Below the pieces are notes generated by a model. That model had not been told where the DNA came from. It saw only the letters and a program-made list of their open reading frames with translations, and did no database searches. From positions 1-31,266 of the forward strand of contig PLTE01000329.1 of assembly GCA_003164375.1 (NCBI GenBank): 31,266 nt of DNA, in the 5' to 3' direction. The DNA comes from Hyphomicrobiales bacterium. Its GTDB lineage: Bacteria; Pseudomonadota; Alphaproteobacteria; Rhizobiales; Xanthobacteraceae. Numbering within the stretch: the stretch's first letter is position 1; every line of letters begins with the position of its first letter. The position numbers and the translations under genes were made by a program. Shown piece after piece: positions 16,895 to 24,153 of the stretch.

Positions 16895-18802
16895 ATGAGC
16901 GACACCAACATCCTCGAACCACCGACCAGGACCACCAAACCGCCGCGCGCCAAGCGGGACGTGCCGACGGTGAAGCGAAACGAAACCATCATCGAGATCT
17001 TGAGCGATTCCGGCGAAGGCGCCCAGCGCTGCGGCCAATCGCTGGCTTCGATCGCCGCCAAGATGGGCAACGGCGTGTGGACGGTCGAGATCATTCCGGC
17101 CGAAATCCAGCCCCCGGCCCGCAGCGTCGCCGGCGCCAGCGGCAACCGCGTGCGCATCGGTTCGGGTCCGATCAGCAATGGCGGCGACGAGGCCGATCTT
17201 GTGGTCGCGTTCAACGAACAGGTGCTGCTCGGGCGCGTGCGCGCCAGCGAGCTCAAGCCCGGCTGCATAATCCTTTTGGAAAGCATGTGGCGCAGCGACC
17301 GCAACCCGGGCGTGGTCGCCTCCTACACCGCGACCTACGACCAACTCGTGGCGGCGGGTTACCGAGTCTACGAAATTCCGATGGAGCAGGAGTGCCGCAA
17401 GCTGGTCTCGGATCCGCGCCGCGGCAAGAACATGTTCGTGCTCGGGGTCCTCTGCCGCATCTATAGTCTCGATCACGATCTCGCGCGCGAGCAGATCGCG
17501 ATCACCTTCGGCAAGAAGGACCAGAAGGTCATCGCTACCAATACCGATCTGTTGGAAGCGGGCTGGAACTGGGCCGATGCCAATCTCGACTTCCGCTATT
17601 CGATCCCGGCGGCGCGCGCCACGCAGCCGCAGCTGGTGATCAACGGTAACACCGCGCTGGCACTCGGCGTGCTGGCGTCCGGCATGGATATCTGTGCCAT
17701 GTATCCGATTACGCCGGCCACCTCGGTATCGCACTATCTCAGCGACGTGTTCGAGCGGGTCGGCGGCTTGGTGCATCAGGCCGAGGACGAAATCGCCGCC
17801 TGCGCCTTTGCCATCGGCGCCTCCTATGCGGGAAAATGCAGCGTCACGGTGACGTCCGGCCCCGGTTATTCGCTCAAACAAGAGGCGATCGGTCTCGCGG
17901 TGATGTGCGAAATCCCGATGGTGGTCATCAATGTGCAACGCGGCGGGCCGTCCACCGGCCAGCCGACCAAGGGCGAGCAAGGCGACCTGTTGACCGCGAT
18001 CTACGGCAGCCACGGCGACGCGCCCAAGGTGGTCATCGCGACCAGCAGCATCGAGGATTGCTTCTATGCGGTGATCACCGCCCGCAAGATCGCGGAGATG
18101 TTCAACATGGTGGTGGTGGTGCTGTCGGACGCCAATCTGGCCACTGGACAGCAGCCGTTCCAACGGCCGCAATTCAGCGAGAGCTGGCTCGCCCCGCCGT
18201 TCGATCAGAGCGATATCGCCGCCGGCAGCAAGCCCTATGACTGGGATCCGGTCACCGGTCTTGCCCGCCGCTTCGTGCCGGGCCAACCGCACGGCATGCA
18301 TACGCTCACCGGCCTCGCCCACGACCGTGACAGCCACGTCGCCTACGATCCGGAGATCAATGAAGAAGGGCTTCGTCACCGCAGCCTCAAGCTTGCCGCC
18401 CTGCAGAAGACGCTGCGACCGCCGAACGTCTTCGGCGAAGACAGCGGTGAACTCCTGATCGTCGGCTGGGGCAGCACCAAGGGCGCGATCGAGGAAGCGG
18501 TCGAACGCTTGCGCGCCGAGGGGCTCAAGGTGTCGTCAATGCATCTGCAATTTCTGCAGCCGATGGCGCCGGGCATGAAAGAAATCATGCAGCGCTTCGA
18601 CAAGGTGATGACGGTCGAGAGCAACTGGTCCGACGATCCGAACGACGCGATCATCGACGAGGAAAACCGCCGCTACTCGGCGCTGGCGATGATGCTGCGC
18701 GCGCGCACCCTGATCGACATCGACTGCTGGACAGAGGTGCGGGGGCGGCCGATCAAGCCCGGCACCGTGGCCGCAGCGGTCCGCGCCAAATTGAAACAGT
18801 GA
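16895..18802 (+). CDS. 2-oxoacid:ferredoxin oxidoreductase, fused gamma-alpha subunit (KorA-like)
   Basis: A 635-residue protein with the gamma domain first and the alpha (pyrimidine-binding) domain second, the order found in KorA-type enzymes. The gamma part spans about residues 28-215 (GEGAQRCGQSLASIAAKMG; SNGGDEADLVVAFNE); the alpha part begins about 247 and has the conserved YPITPATS at 270-277, the glutamate-bearing HQAEDEIAA and GPSTGQPTKGEQGDLL. With the beta subunit it decarboxylates a 2-oxoacid with CoA to an acyl-CoA, reducing ferredoxin. 2-Oxoglutarate is the commonest substrate for this architecture, but pyruvate or branched-chain 2-oxoacids are not excluded. The first ~28 residues are a polar extension. 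The ATG at 16895 follows AAAGGGC; a TTG at 16844 is in frame but unlikely. Confidence 0.92.
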   Translation: MSDTNILEPPTRTTKPPRAKRDVPTVKRNETIIEILSDSGEGAQRCGQSLASIAAKMGNGVWTVEIIPAEIQPPARSVAGASGNRVRIGSGPISNGGDEADLVVAFNEQVLLGRVRASELKPGCIILLESMWRSDRNPGVVASYTATYDQLVAAGYRVYEIPMEQECRKLVSDPRRGKNMFVLGVLCRIYSLDHDLAREQIAITFGKKDQKVIATNTDLLEAGWNWADANLDFRYSIPAARATQPQLVINGNTALALGVLASGMDICAMYPITPATSVSHYLSDVFERVGGLVHQAEDEIAACAFAIGASYAGKCSVTVTSGPGYSLKQEAIGLAVMCEIPMVVINVQRGGPSTGQPTKGEQGDLLTAIYGSHGDAPKVVIATSSIEDCFYAVITARKIAEMFNMVVVVLSDANLATGQQPFQRPQFSESWLAPPFDQSDIAAGSKPYDWDPVTGLARRFVPGQPHGMHTLTGLAHDRDSHVAYDPEINEEGLRHRSLKLAALQKTLRPPNVFGEDSGELLIVGWGSTKGAIEEAVERLRAEGLKVSSMHLQFLQPMAPGMKEIMQRFDKVMTVESNWSDDPNDAIIDEENRRYSALAMMLRARTLIDIDCWTEVRGRPIKPGTVAAAVRAKLKQ

Positions 18803-18812
18803 GGTCGTAGTC

Positions 18813-19802
18813 ATGACATTAGAGGCCACGCATTGCCTGCTCCGGATGTATGATGATCATCACAATCTGGAGGACTATCAGGGCGGCGTACCGCGCTGGT
18901 GCACCGGTTGCGGGGACAATGCCATCCTCACCGCGATGCAGCGGCTTTGCCGCGACAACGACCTGCGTCCGGAAAAGACCGTTTTCGTCTCGGGGATCGG
19001 CTGCTCCAGCCGGCTGCCGCATTACATGCGCACCTACGGCTTTCACGGTATCCATGGCCGCGCATTGCCGGTGGCCGAGGGCATCAAGATGGCCCGCCCC
19101 GACCTCAACGTCTTTATCTCAACCGGCGACGGCGACTGCTGCAGCATCGGCGCCGCACACTGGATCCATGGCGTCCGCTACAACATGAACATGACCATGG
19201 TGCTGCACGACAACCACGTCTACGGGCTCACCAAAAAGCAGGCGTCGCCGACCTCGCCGCGCGGATTGAAAAGCAACACCACGCCGCGCGGCTCCTATCT
19301 CGAGGCGCTCAATCCGCTCTCCGTCACGCTCGGCATCCAGAACGTCTCGTTCGTGGCGCAAGCGGTCGATTGGATTCCCGAGGTGCTCTACGACATTCTC
19401 ACGGCTGCATATAAGCATCGTGGCTTTTCCTTCGTGCGCGTCATTCAGCGCTGTCCCGAATTCCTGCCGAAGATGTTCGATCCCTGGCTGCAGAACCCGC
19501 AGAAGACCTTGGTTCTCACCCATGAACGCGGGCTGCGGCTCAGTCCCGCAATGGCCAAGGTCTACAAAAACCAGCAGGAGCACGATCCGCTGGACATGGA
19601 TCGCGCGCGCCAGATTGCATCGATCGACGATCCGATCCCGGTCGGCATTCTTTATCAGAATCCGGAAGTGCCTTGTTACGAGGACCTTCGCCATTCCGGG
19701 CAATTGCGCACCGCCGATTACGTGCGGGCTGGCCTCGAGGCGGAATTCGACAAATTCACGGTGTGGCCGGCGGAAGGCGAACAATCGAAACCGGCGGCAT
19801 GA
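18813..19802 (+). CDS. 2-oxoacid:ferredoxin oxidoreductase, beta subunit (KorB-like)
   Basis: A 329-residue TPP-binding subunit. The thiamine motif is GDGDCC (105-110) with Asn134 in LHDNHVYGLTKKQASPTSP, the normal GDG-x(~26)-N pattern of this family. Cysteines for one [4Fe-4S] cluster are seen as Cys30 and Cys33 (RWCTGCGDN), Cys64 (GIGCSSR) and Cys214 (QRCPEF). It is catalytic with the preceding alpha subunit. It starts at ATG 18813, 10 bases after the alpha stop, with GAGG upstream. At 329 residues it is 30-40 longer than many KorB proteins, the extra part being a C-terminal tail of about 40 residues. Together with the intact TPP site, this means the degenerate site in the next gene is not needed for the reaction. 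Confidence 0.93.
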   Translation: MTLEATHCLLRMYDDHHNLEDYQGGVPRWCTGCGDNAILTAMQRLCRDNDLRPEKTVFVSGIGCSSRLPHYMRTYGFHGIHGRALPVAEGIKMARPDLNVFISTGDGDCCSIGAAHWIHGVRYNMNMTMVLHDNHVYGLTKKQASPTSPRGLKSNTTPRGSYLEALNPLSVTLGIQNVSFVAQAVDWIPEVLYDILTAAYKHRGFSFVRVIQRCPEFLPKMFDPWLQNPQKTLVLTHERGLRLSPAMAKVYKNQQEHDPLDMDRARQIASIDDPIPVGILYQNPEVPCYEDLRHSGQLRTADYVRAGLEAEFDKFTVWPAEGEQSKPAA

Positions 19803-19856
19803 CGAGTGCACCAACTCGCGGATGAAAACGCCGCGATCAGAATAGAGCTGCGGACC

Positions 19857-22088
19857 ATGCAAATGAATGTGAACGTTGACACCCAAACGATCGATCCGCT
19901 GATCTTTTATATGACCGGCAAACAGCCCGGCAACGGCAAGGATGCGCTCGCCGGCCAGCGGCCGGCGCTGCTCGCGCCCTATGCCGATCTGACGCGGCTG
20001 CGTTACGACTTTCCGCTGGTGCTGATCGAAGGCAAGACCGACGGCGTGCCGGTTCGCTCGCTGTCGGACGCGGTCGACGACCTGCTGCGCAAGATCGCCC
20101 CGCCCGGTATGGAAAGCGAGCAGCTGCGCAAGATGATCCTGCGGATCGAGCGCGAGATCCGCATCTTGGCAGCCGGTGGGGAACGCGGGCATTTGTCGGA
20201 ACTGTGGGACAAGGTTGCGGCCCGGTTGGAGAAGCAGGACGAGTCATTCGGCAAGTCGGCGCGCATCGCCCGCGCCGCGCTCGATATCGACGGCCCAGTG
20301 CTCGACTGCCGGACTGGCATGGCAGCCGACCTGATCGCACATCTGTGGTCGGCGGTGCAGGAGGATAAGGCACGGAGATTCCGCACTGTCGTTAGCCGGC
20401 TCGCAATCAAACTCGCCGACATTTTACGCGTCGACGATTCCCGCTCGTCTGCCGGCCGCAGCGCGACAAGCCTGCAGGCCGCGGTCGGGCCCGCGCACCA
20501 AAGCCTGTTCGACTTTGCCGCGATGTCAAAATTGCTGCCGAAATCCTCGCCGCGCGAGGCGCTGTCGGAGAGCCGCCGCCGTCGCATCGAATCCGCTTTG
20601 GTGGCGCTGAAACGGCAACGGTTTTTCGCGCCGCTGTCCGCTCAGGCACAGCCCGACCAGTCGGTCAAACCCTATGCGTTTCGGTTCGATAATTGCGCCG
20701 CTGCACTCTCGGCCTATCGGCAACGTCTGCCCGACTTGGCCGAGCTGGTGAAGGCGATGTCGATCGCCGAACTGGAGATCGACGGCAATTATATCGAAGG
20801 CAAGCATGACGTCATCTTTTCGAGTTTCGACGCCGATTCCTTAAGTGCGCGCGATCGCGTGCTGTTTCCTGACTACTTGGTCACCCTCGGCGACGGCGGG
20901 ACGCCACCCGACAATGCGGCGCTGATGGCCGCGCTGTCGTCGGAAGTGCCTTTGAAGGTTCTGCTCAATGTCGGCGATCTGTTCGAGGTGACGCCGGCTG
21001 GCGAAGTTAATGGCGCCTTAGGTGTACGGAGCGTACAGCTCGCCCGCTTGGCGACCGGTTTGGGCGAAGCCTTCGTCCTGCAATCAGTGAGCTCGAACCT
21101 TTATCAGCTCAGAGAGCGCATCTCGCGCGGTTTGAGTTTCGGCGGACCGGCACTGTTTTCGGTATTTTCCGGCGTGCCTGCGCAAGAAAGTTCGTTGCCG
21201 CCGTATCTGAGCGCCGCCGCAGCAATGCAGTCGCGGGCTTTTCCGGCATTCAGTTACGATCCGTCGGCCGGCCCCGATATCGCGTCGCGGTTCTCGCTCG
21301 AAAACAATCCGCAACCGGACGCCGACTGGACCGTCCAGCCGGTTGAATATGCCGATCCCGAGATGCAGCGGATCAGCCAGGATGTCGCGTTCACTTTCGT
21401 CGATTTTCTGGTTTGCGATCCGCGTTGCCACCGGCACTTCGTTGCGGTGCCGCGCGGCTTCGAGACCGAGCGCATGGCGTCAGCGGCGCAGTGGATTGCG
21501 AGGTCCCCGGCCGAGCAGTCCGATATCGTGCCTTATATCCTGACGGTCGGTGACGACAACGTACTGTCCCGAGCGATCGTCGACGACCGGGCGATCGCCA
21601 CCGCGCGGCGCTGTCTGGAGAACTGGCACCGGCTGCAAGAGTCCGGCGGCGTGCACAACTCCCACGCCGAGCGGCTGCTCAAACGCGAACGACAGATCTG
21701 GGAGGAACAAAAACGAGAGGAACTGGCGAACTTAAAGCCAGCCGCTGCAGCCGCGCCCACTGTCGTCGCACCGACGACGACGCCGGCGCAGCCGGTTGCG
21801 GCCGCGCCAGCTCAGGAAGCAGCGGCGCCGGAACGTTCGCCCGACGAGGCCTATATCGAAACCGAGCGTTGTTCGACCTGCAATGAGTGCACGCTGCTCA
21901 ACGACCGCATGTTCGCCTATAACGCCAACAAGCAGGCCTATATCGCCGACATCAAGGCCGGCACTTATGCGCAGCTGGTCGAAGCCGCCGAAAGCTGCCA
22001 GCTCGGCATTATCCATCCCGGCAAGCCGATCAACAAAGCCGAGTCGGGACTGGACGAGTTGATCGCGCGGGCGCAGCCGTTCCTATAG
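19857..22088 (+). CDS. 743-residue protein: degenerate PFOR-like TPP domain plus C-terminal one-cluster ferredoxin
   Basis: Last gene of the redox operon and not a recognised named family. Residues 1-330 show no motif I can place; the stretch near 60-110 is charged and helical. Residues about 335-500 resemble the beta/TPP domain VI of pyruvate:ferredoxin oxidoreductase: TLGDGG (Gly345-Asp346-Gly347), then a 23-residue gap to an Asn, then ALGVRSVQLARLATGLGEAF, GGPALFSVFSG and the FPAFSYDP (Tyr467-Asp468-Pro469) that mirrors the PFOR YWPLFRYDP segment. The TPP Asn spacing is short and the usual catalytic surroundings are missing. An Ala/Pro/Thr linker (about 620-665) leads to a ferredoxin with Cys672, 675, 678 and 714 and a HPGKP tail. 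The ATG at 19857 has a weak binding site; GTG at 19806 is possible. Likely role: electron wire or scaffold for the KorAB-NfnAB set. The PFOR relation is by eye. Confidence 0.7.
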   Translation: MQMNVNVDTQTIDPLIFYMTGKQPGNGKDALAGQRPALLAPYADLTRLRYDFPLVLIEGKTDGVPVRSLSDAVDDLLRKIAPPGMESEQLRKMILRIEREIRILAAGGERGHLSELWDKVAARLEKQDESFGKSARIARAALDIDGPVLDCRTGMAADLIAHLWSAVQEDKARRFRTVVSRLAIKLADILRVDDSRSSAGRSATSLQAAVGPAHQSLFDFAAMSKLLPKSSPREALSESRRRRIESALVALKRQRFFAPLSAQAQPDQSVKPYAFRFDNCAAALSAYRQRLPDLAELVKAMSIAELEIDGNYIEGKHDVIFSSFDADSLSARDRVLFPDYLVTLGDGGTPPDNAALMAALSSEVPLKVLLNVGDLFEVTPAGEVNGALGVRSVQLARLATGLGEAFVLQSVSSNLYQLRERISRGLSFGGPALFSVFSGVPAQESSLPPYLSAAAAMQSRAFPAFSYDPSAGPDIASRFSLENNPQPDADWTVQPVEYADPEMQRISQDVAFTFVDFLVCDPRCHRHFVAVPRGFETERMASAAQWIARSPAEQSDIVPYILTVGDDNVLSRAIVDDRAIATARRCLENWHRLQESGGVHNSHAERLLKRERQIWEEQKREELANLKPAAAAAPTVVAPTTTPAQPVAAAPAQEAAAPERSPDEAYIETERCSTCNECTLLNDRMFAYNANKQAYIADIKAGTYAQLVEAAESCQLGIIHPGKPINKAESGLDELIARAQPFL

Positions 22089-22109
22089 AGTCCCTTGGTT
22101 CGGCACCGA

Positions 22110-22928
22110 TTACTCGCCCGCCGAGCCTTGCTCGATCTCTTTGGCGTCGGGCATCACGTCTTCCTTGTCGAGCTTAGCCAGTGATTCCAGCGCGAGATGG
22201 TACATGACCTCCTGCTCTATCCATTTCTTTAGCGGCTGGATCAGCGTGATACGGGTATAGCGCAGCAGAAGATCGTTCTTCTGCGCCAATTGCTCGGCCA
22301 GCTCCCAGGCGCGCGGCAACAGCTCGTCACGTGGCATCAGCTCGGCAACGAGACCGAGATCCTTAGCCGCCTGCGCGCCAATGACCTGCCCGGTCAACAT
22401 AAAATAGCGGGCACGATTGAGACCCAGCAGCATGGTGTAGACGATACCGATGCCGTCGCCCGGCGTCTGACTCGCCAGTTTAAAGTGCGCCGTATCCTCG
22501 AACGAGGCATCATCGGAAGCGATGACGATGTCGCACATCAGCGGCAATTCGGAATGCCGCATGGCCGGACCGTTGACGATTGCGATCATCGGCACTTCGA
22601 TGTCGAGCATCCGCGTCATCAACCGATGGGCGTTCCAGTGGATCACGTCGAGAAGGTCGGCGGTGATATGATGCGATACCTCGCGATAAAACGAGCGACC
22701 GGGCTCGGCGCGCGGACCGCTGAACTCGTTGCCGGTGCCGGTCAGGATGATGATTCGGTTACCGCGGTCGGCGCCGATCTGGGTGAAGGCGTCGACCAGC
22801 TCGGCTTGGATGATTGGCCCCCAGCGCACCGGCGCGCCGTCGGTATGCAGGGTCATCTGCAGGATGCCGTTCCTGCGTTCAAGTCGGATTTGCGAATACT
22901 TGCTCGCATAGTCGTCGAAGCGGGACAT
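22110..22928 (-). CDS. Crotonase-family hydrolase resembling 6-oxocamphor hydrolase (beta-diketone hydrolase)
   Basis: A 272-residue crotonase-fold protein. It would be labelled enoyl-CoA hydratase by general tools, yet its motifs match 6-oxocamphor hydrolase (OCH), which cleaves a carbon-carbon bond of a cyclic beta-diketone without CoA. The OCH residues Trp40, His122, His145 and Asp154 have counterparts here: Trp36, His125 (NGPAMRHSELP), His148 (DTAHFKL) and Asp158 (PGDG). The two histidines keep the 23-residue spacing; the His-Asp gap is one residue longer. The RYFMLTGQ and ELLPRAWELA stretches also fit. Enoyl-CoA hydratase catalytic glutamates at the usual places are not evident. It is the second gene after the Bug-type binding protein (52 bases), and its stop is 21 bases from the stop of the redox operon. 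Substrate unknown. Confidence 0.8.
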   Translation of the reverse strand: MSRFDDYASKYSQIRLERRNGILQMTLHTDGAPVRWGPIIQAELVDAFTQIGADRGNRIIILTGTGNEFSGPRAEPGRSFYREVSHHITADLLDVIHWNAHRLMTRMLDIEVPMIAIVNGPAMRHSELPLMCDIVIASDDASFEDTAHFKLASQTPGDGIGIVYTMLLGLNRARYFMLTGQVIGAQAAKDLGLVAELMPRDELLPRAWELAEQLAQKNDLLLRYTRITLIQPLKKWIEQEVMYHLALESLAKLDKEDVMPDAKEIEQGSAGE

Positions 22929-22980
22929 TGCGGACCGTCCTGTGGTGAACTGCGGGAAAATGCGGGTAGCGGCGGCGAAC

Positions 22981-24018
22981 TCAGTTCTGCACCAGGTTCG
23001 CCCTTGCGAGCACGGCGTTCCAGGTCTTGGCTTCGGTCGTCAGTTCGCCGCGAAACTGCGCGCCGGGCGTGCTTGTCGGCTCGAAACCGAGTTGGGCGAG
23101 TTTGGCTTTGACGTCCGGCATCGCGGCGACCCGCAAGATCGTTTGCTCGAGCCGATCGATGATCGCTTGCGGCGTCTTCGGCGGCACGAAAAATCCGGTC
23201 CAGGTGGTGGCGACGATGGTGGGATATCCGGACTCTACGGCGGTCGGTATCTGCGGCACTGCCGCCGAACGCACCGCGCTCGTCACTGCGATACCCTTGA
23301 GCTCGCCGGCAGCCACCAGGGGAGCGGCCGGCGGCAACGTCACCGACGCGAGGTCAATCTGGTGTGCCATGACCGCCGTCAGTGCCTGTTCTGCGCCTTG
23401 GAATGGCACATGCTGCATCTGCACGCCCGGCACGGTCAACAGCAGCTGCTCGACGACCAGATGAGGGATGGAGCCCGAGCCGGGCGATCCGTAAGTAAGC
23501 CGGCGGCCGCGCGCCATTGCGATCAATTCATTCAACGTGCCGGCCTTCATGTCGGAAGCGCCGACAATGATGATGGCCTGCGGTGCAACGCTGGCGACCG
23601 CTTGCAGATCGCGCTCGACGTCAAAGCCCGCTTTCGGATTCATCAGGCCGAAAATCAGCATCGAATTGGAATTGACCAGCACCGTGTAGCCGTCGGGCAA
23701 GTCTGCCGAGACCGACTTGCCAGCAATGCTCCCCGCCGCGCCGCCGTGATTAAGCACCACCACCGGCTGACCGTACAGGCCCGTCATCTTGTCGGCGAAG
23801 ATTCGGGCAACCGCGTCGACGCCACCGCCAGCCGGAAAGCCCACGATGAGCCGCACCGGACGCGTCGGATAGAACTGGTCTTGCGCTGCGGTCGGCCCAG
23901 AGAAGCCGATGAGCACGCCAATGCAAAGCAGCGACAGCGCGAACCTTTTCAACAACGGCGCCTGCAGCCGGCCTCCGCAATTGCTGCGACGCGATGCGAT
24001 TGCTTTAAATCTCGACAT
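22981..24018 (-). CDS. Bug/TctC-type tripartite tricarboxylate transporter substrate-binding protein
   Basis: A 345-residue periplasmic binding protein. A polar, basic n-region of about 25 residues precedes the hydrophobic core FALSLLCIGVLIGFSG and an AAQ cleavage site near residue 46-47. The mature start YPTRPVRLIVGFPAGGGVDAVAR is the diagnostic Bug signature, followed by the usual GAAGSIAG and the AMARG... YGSPGSGSIPHL region that forms the ligand pocket. Bug proteins bind carboxylated or amidated organic acids and often have no transporter genes next to them, which is the case here: no TctA or TctB is seen. The ATG at 24018 has AGGGGA upstream; the in-frame run to 24138 is not protein-like. 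It heads an operon with the crotonase and has an FNR-type box 77 bases before its start. Confidence 0.9.
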   Translation of the reverse strand: MSRFKAIASRRSNCGGRLQAPLLKRFALSLLCIGVLIGFSGPTAAQDQFYPTRPVRLIVGFPAGGGVDAVARIFADKMTGLYGQPVVVLNHGGAAGSIAGKSVSADLPDGYTVLVNSNSMLIFGLMNPKAGFDVERDLQAVASVAPQAIIIVGASDMKAGTLNELIAMARGRRLTYGSPGSGSIPHLVVEQLLLTVPGVQMQHVPFQGAEQALTAVMAHQIDLASVTLPPAAPLVAAGELKGIAVTSAVRSAAVPQIPTAVESGYPTIVATTWTGFFVPPKTPQAIIDRLEQTILRVAAMPDVKAKLAQLGFEPTSTPGAQFRGELTTEAKTWNAVLARANLVQN

Positions 24019-24069
24019 CCTGACGTTCCCCTGCCGCGCCGAACGACCGCAACTTGCCCGTTCGAATTG

Positions 24070-24108
24070 GTTATCGGCTTTATTCCACGCCGATTTGATC
24101 CTAATCAA
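24070..24108 (-). promoter_or_regulatory. Perfect FNR/FixK-type operator and -10 element before the Bug/crotonase operon
   Basis: TTGATCCTAATCAA at 24095-24108 fits TTGAT-N4-ATCAA without mismatch, in the gap between the cyclase stop (24154) and the Bug start (24018). On the minus strand a GATAAC hexamer at 24075-24070 lies where a -10 element would be for a class II activator site: with the palindrome centred at -41.5 the start point falls near 24060, leaving about 40 bases of leader. Confidence 0.85.
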
Positions 24109-24153
24109 CGCGGAGACCAAATCGGCGCCCGGAGCCAATCTGCGTGCTCTGCC

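Noticed and set aside
19857..22088. A functional pyruvate:ferredoxin oxidoreductase
   Set aside because: It has only a degenerate TPP-like region, lacks the alpha and gamma domains and the usual two-cluster ferredoxin insert, and full KorAB subunits are encoded upstream.
22110..22928. Plain enoyl-CoA hydratase annotation
   Set aside because: The residues that align best are those of 6-oxocamphor hydrolase; the typical hydratase glutamate pair is not evident.
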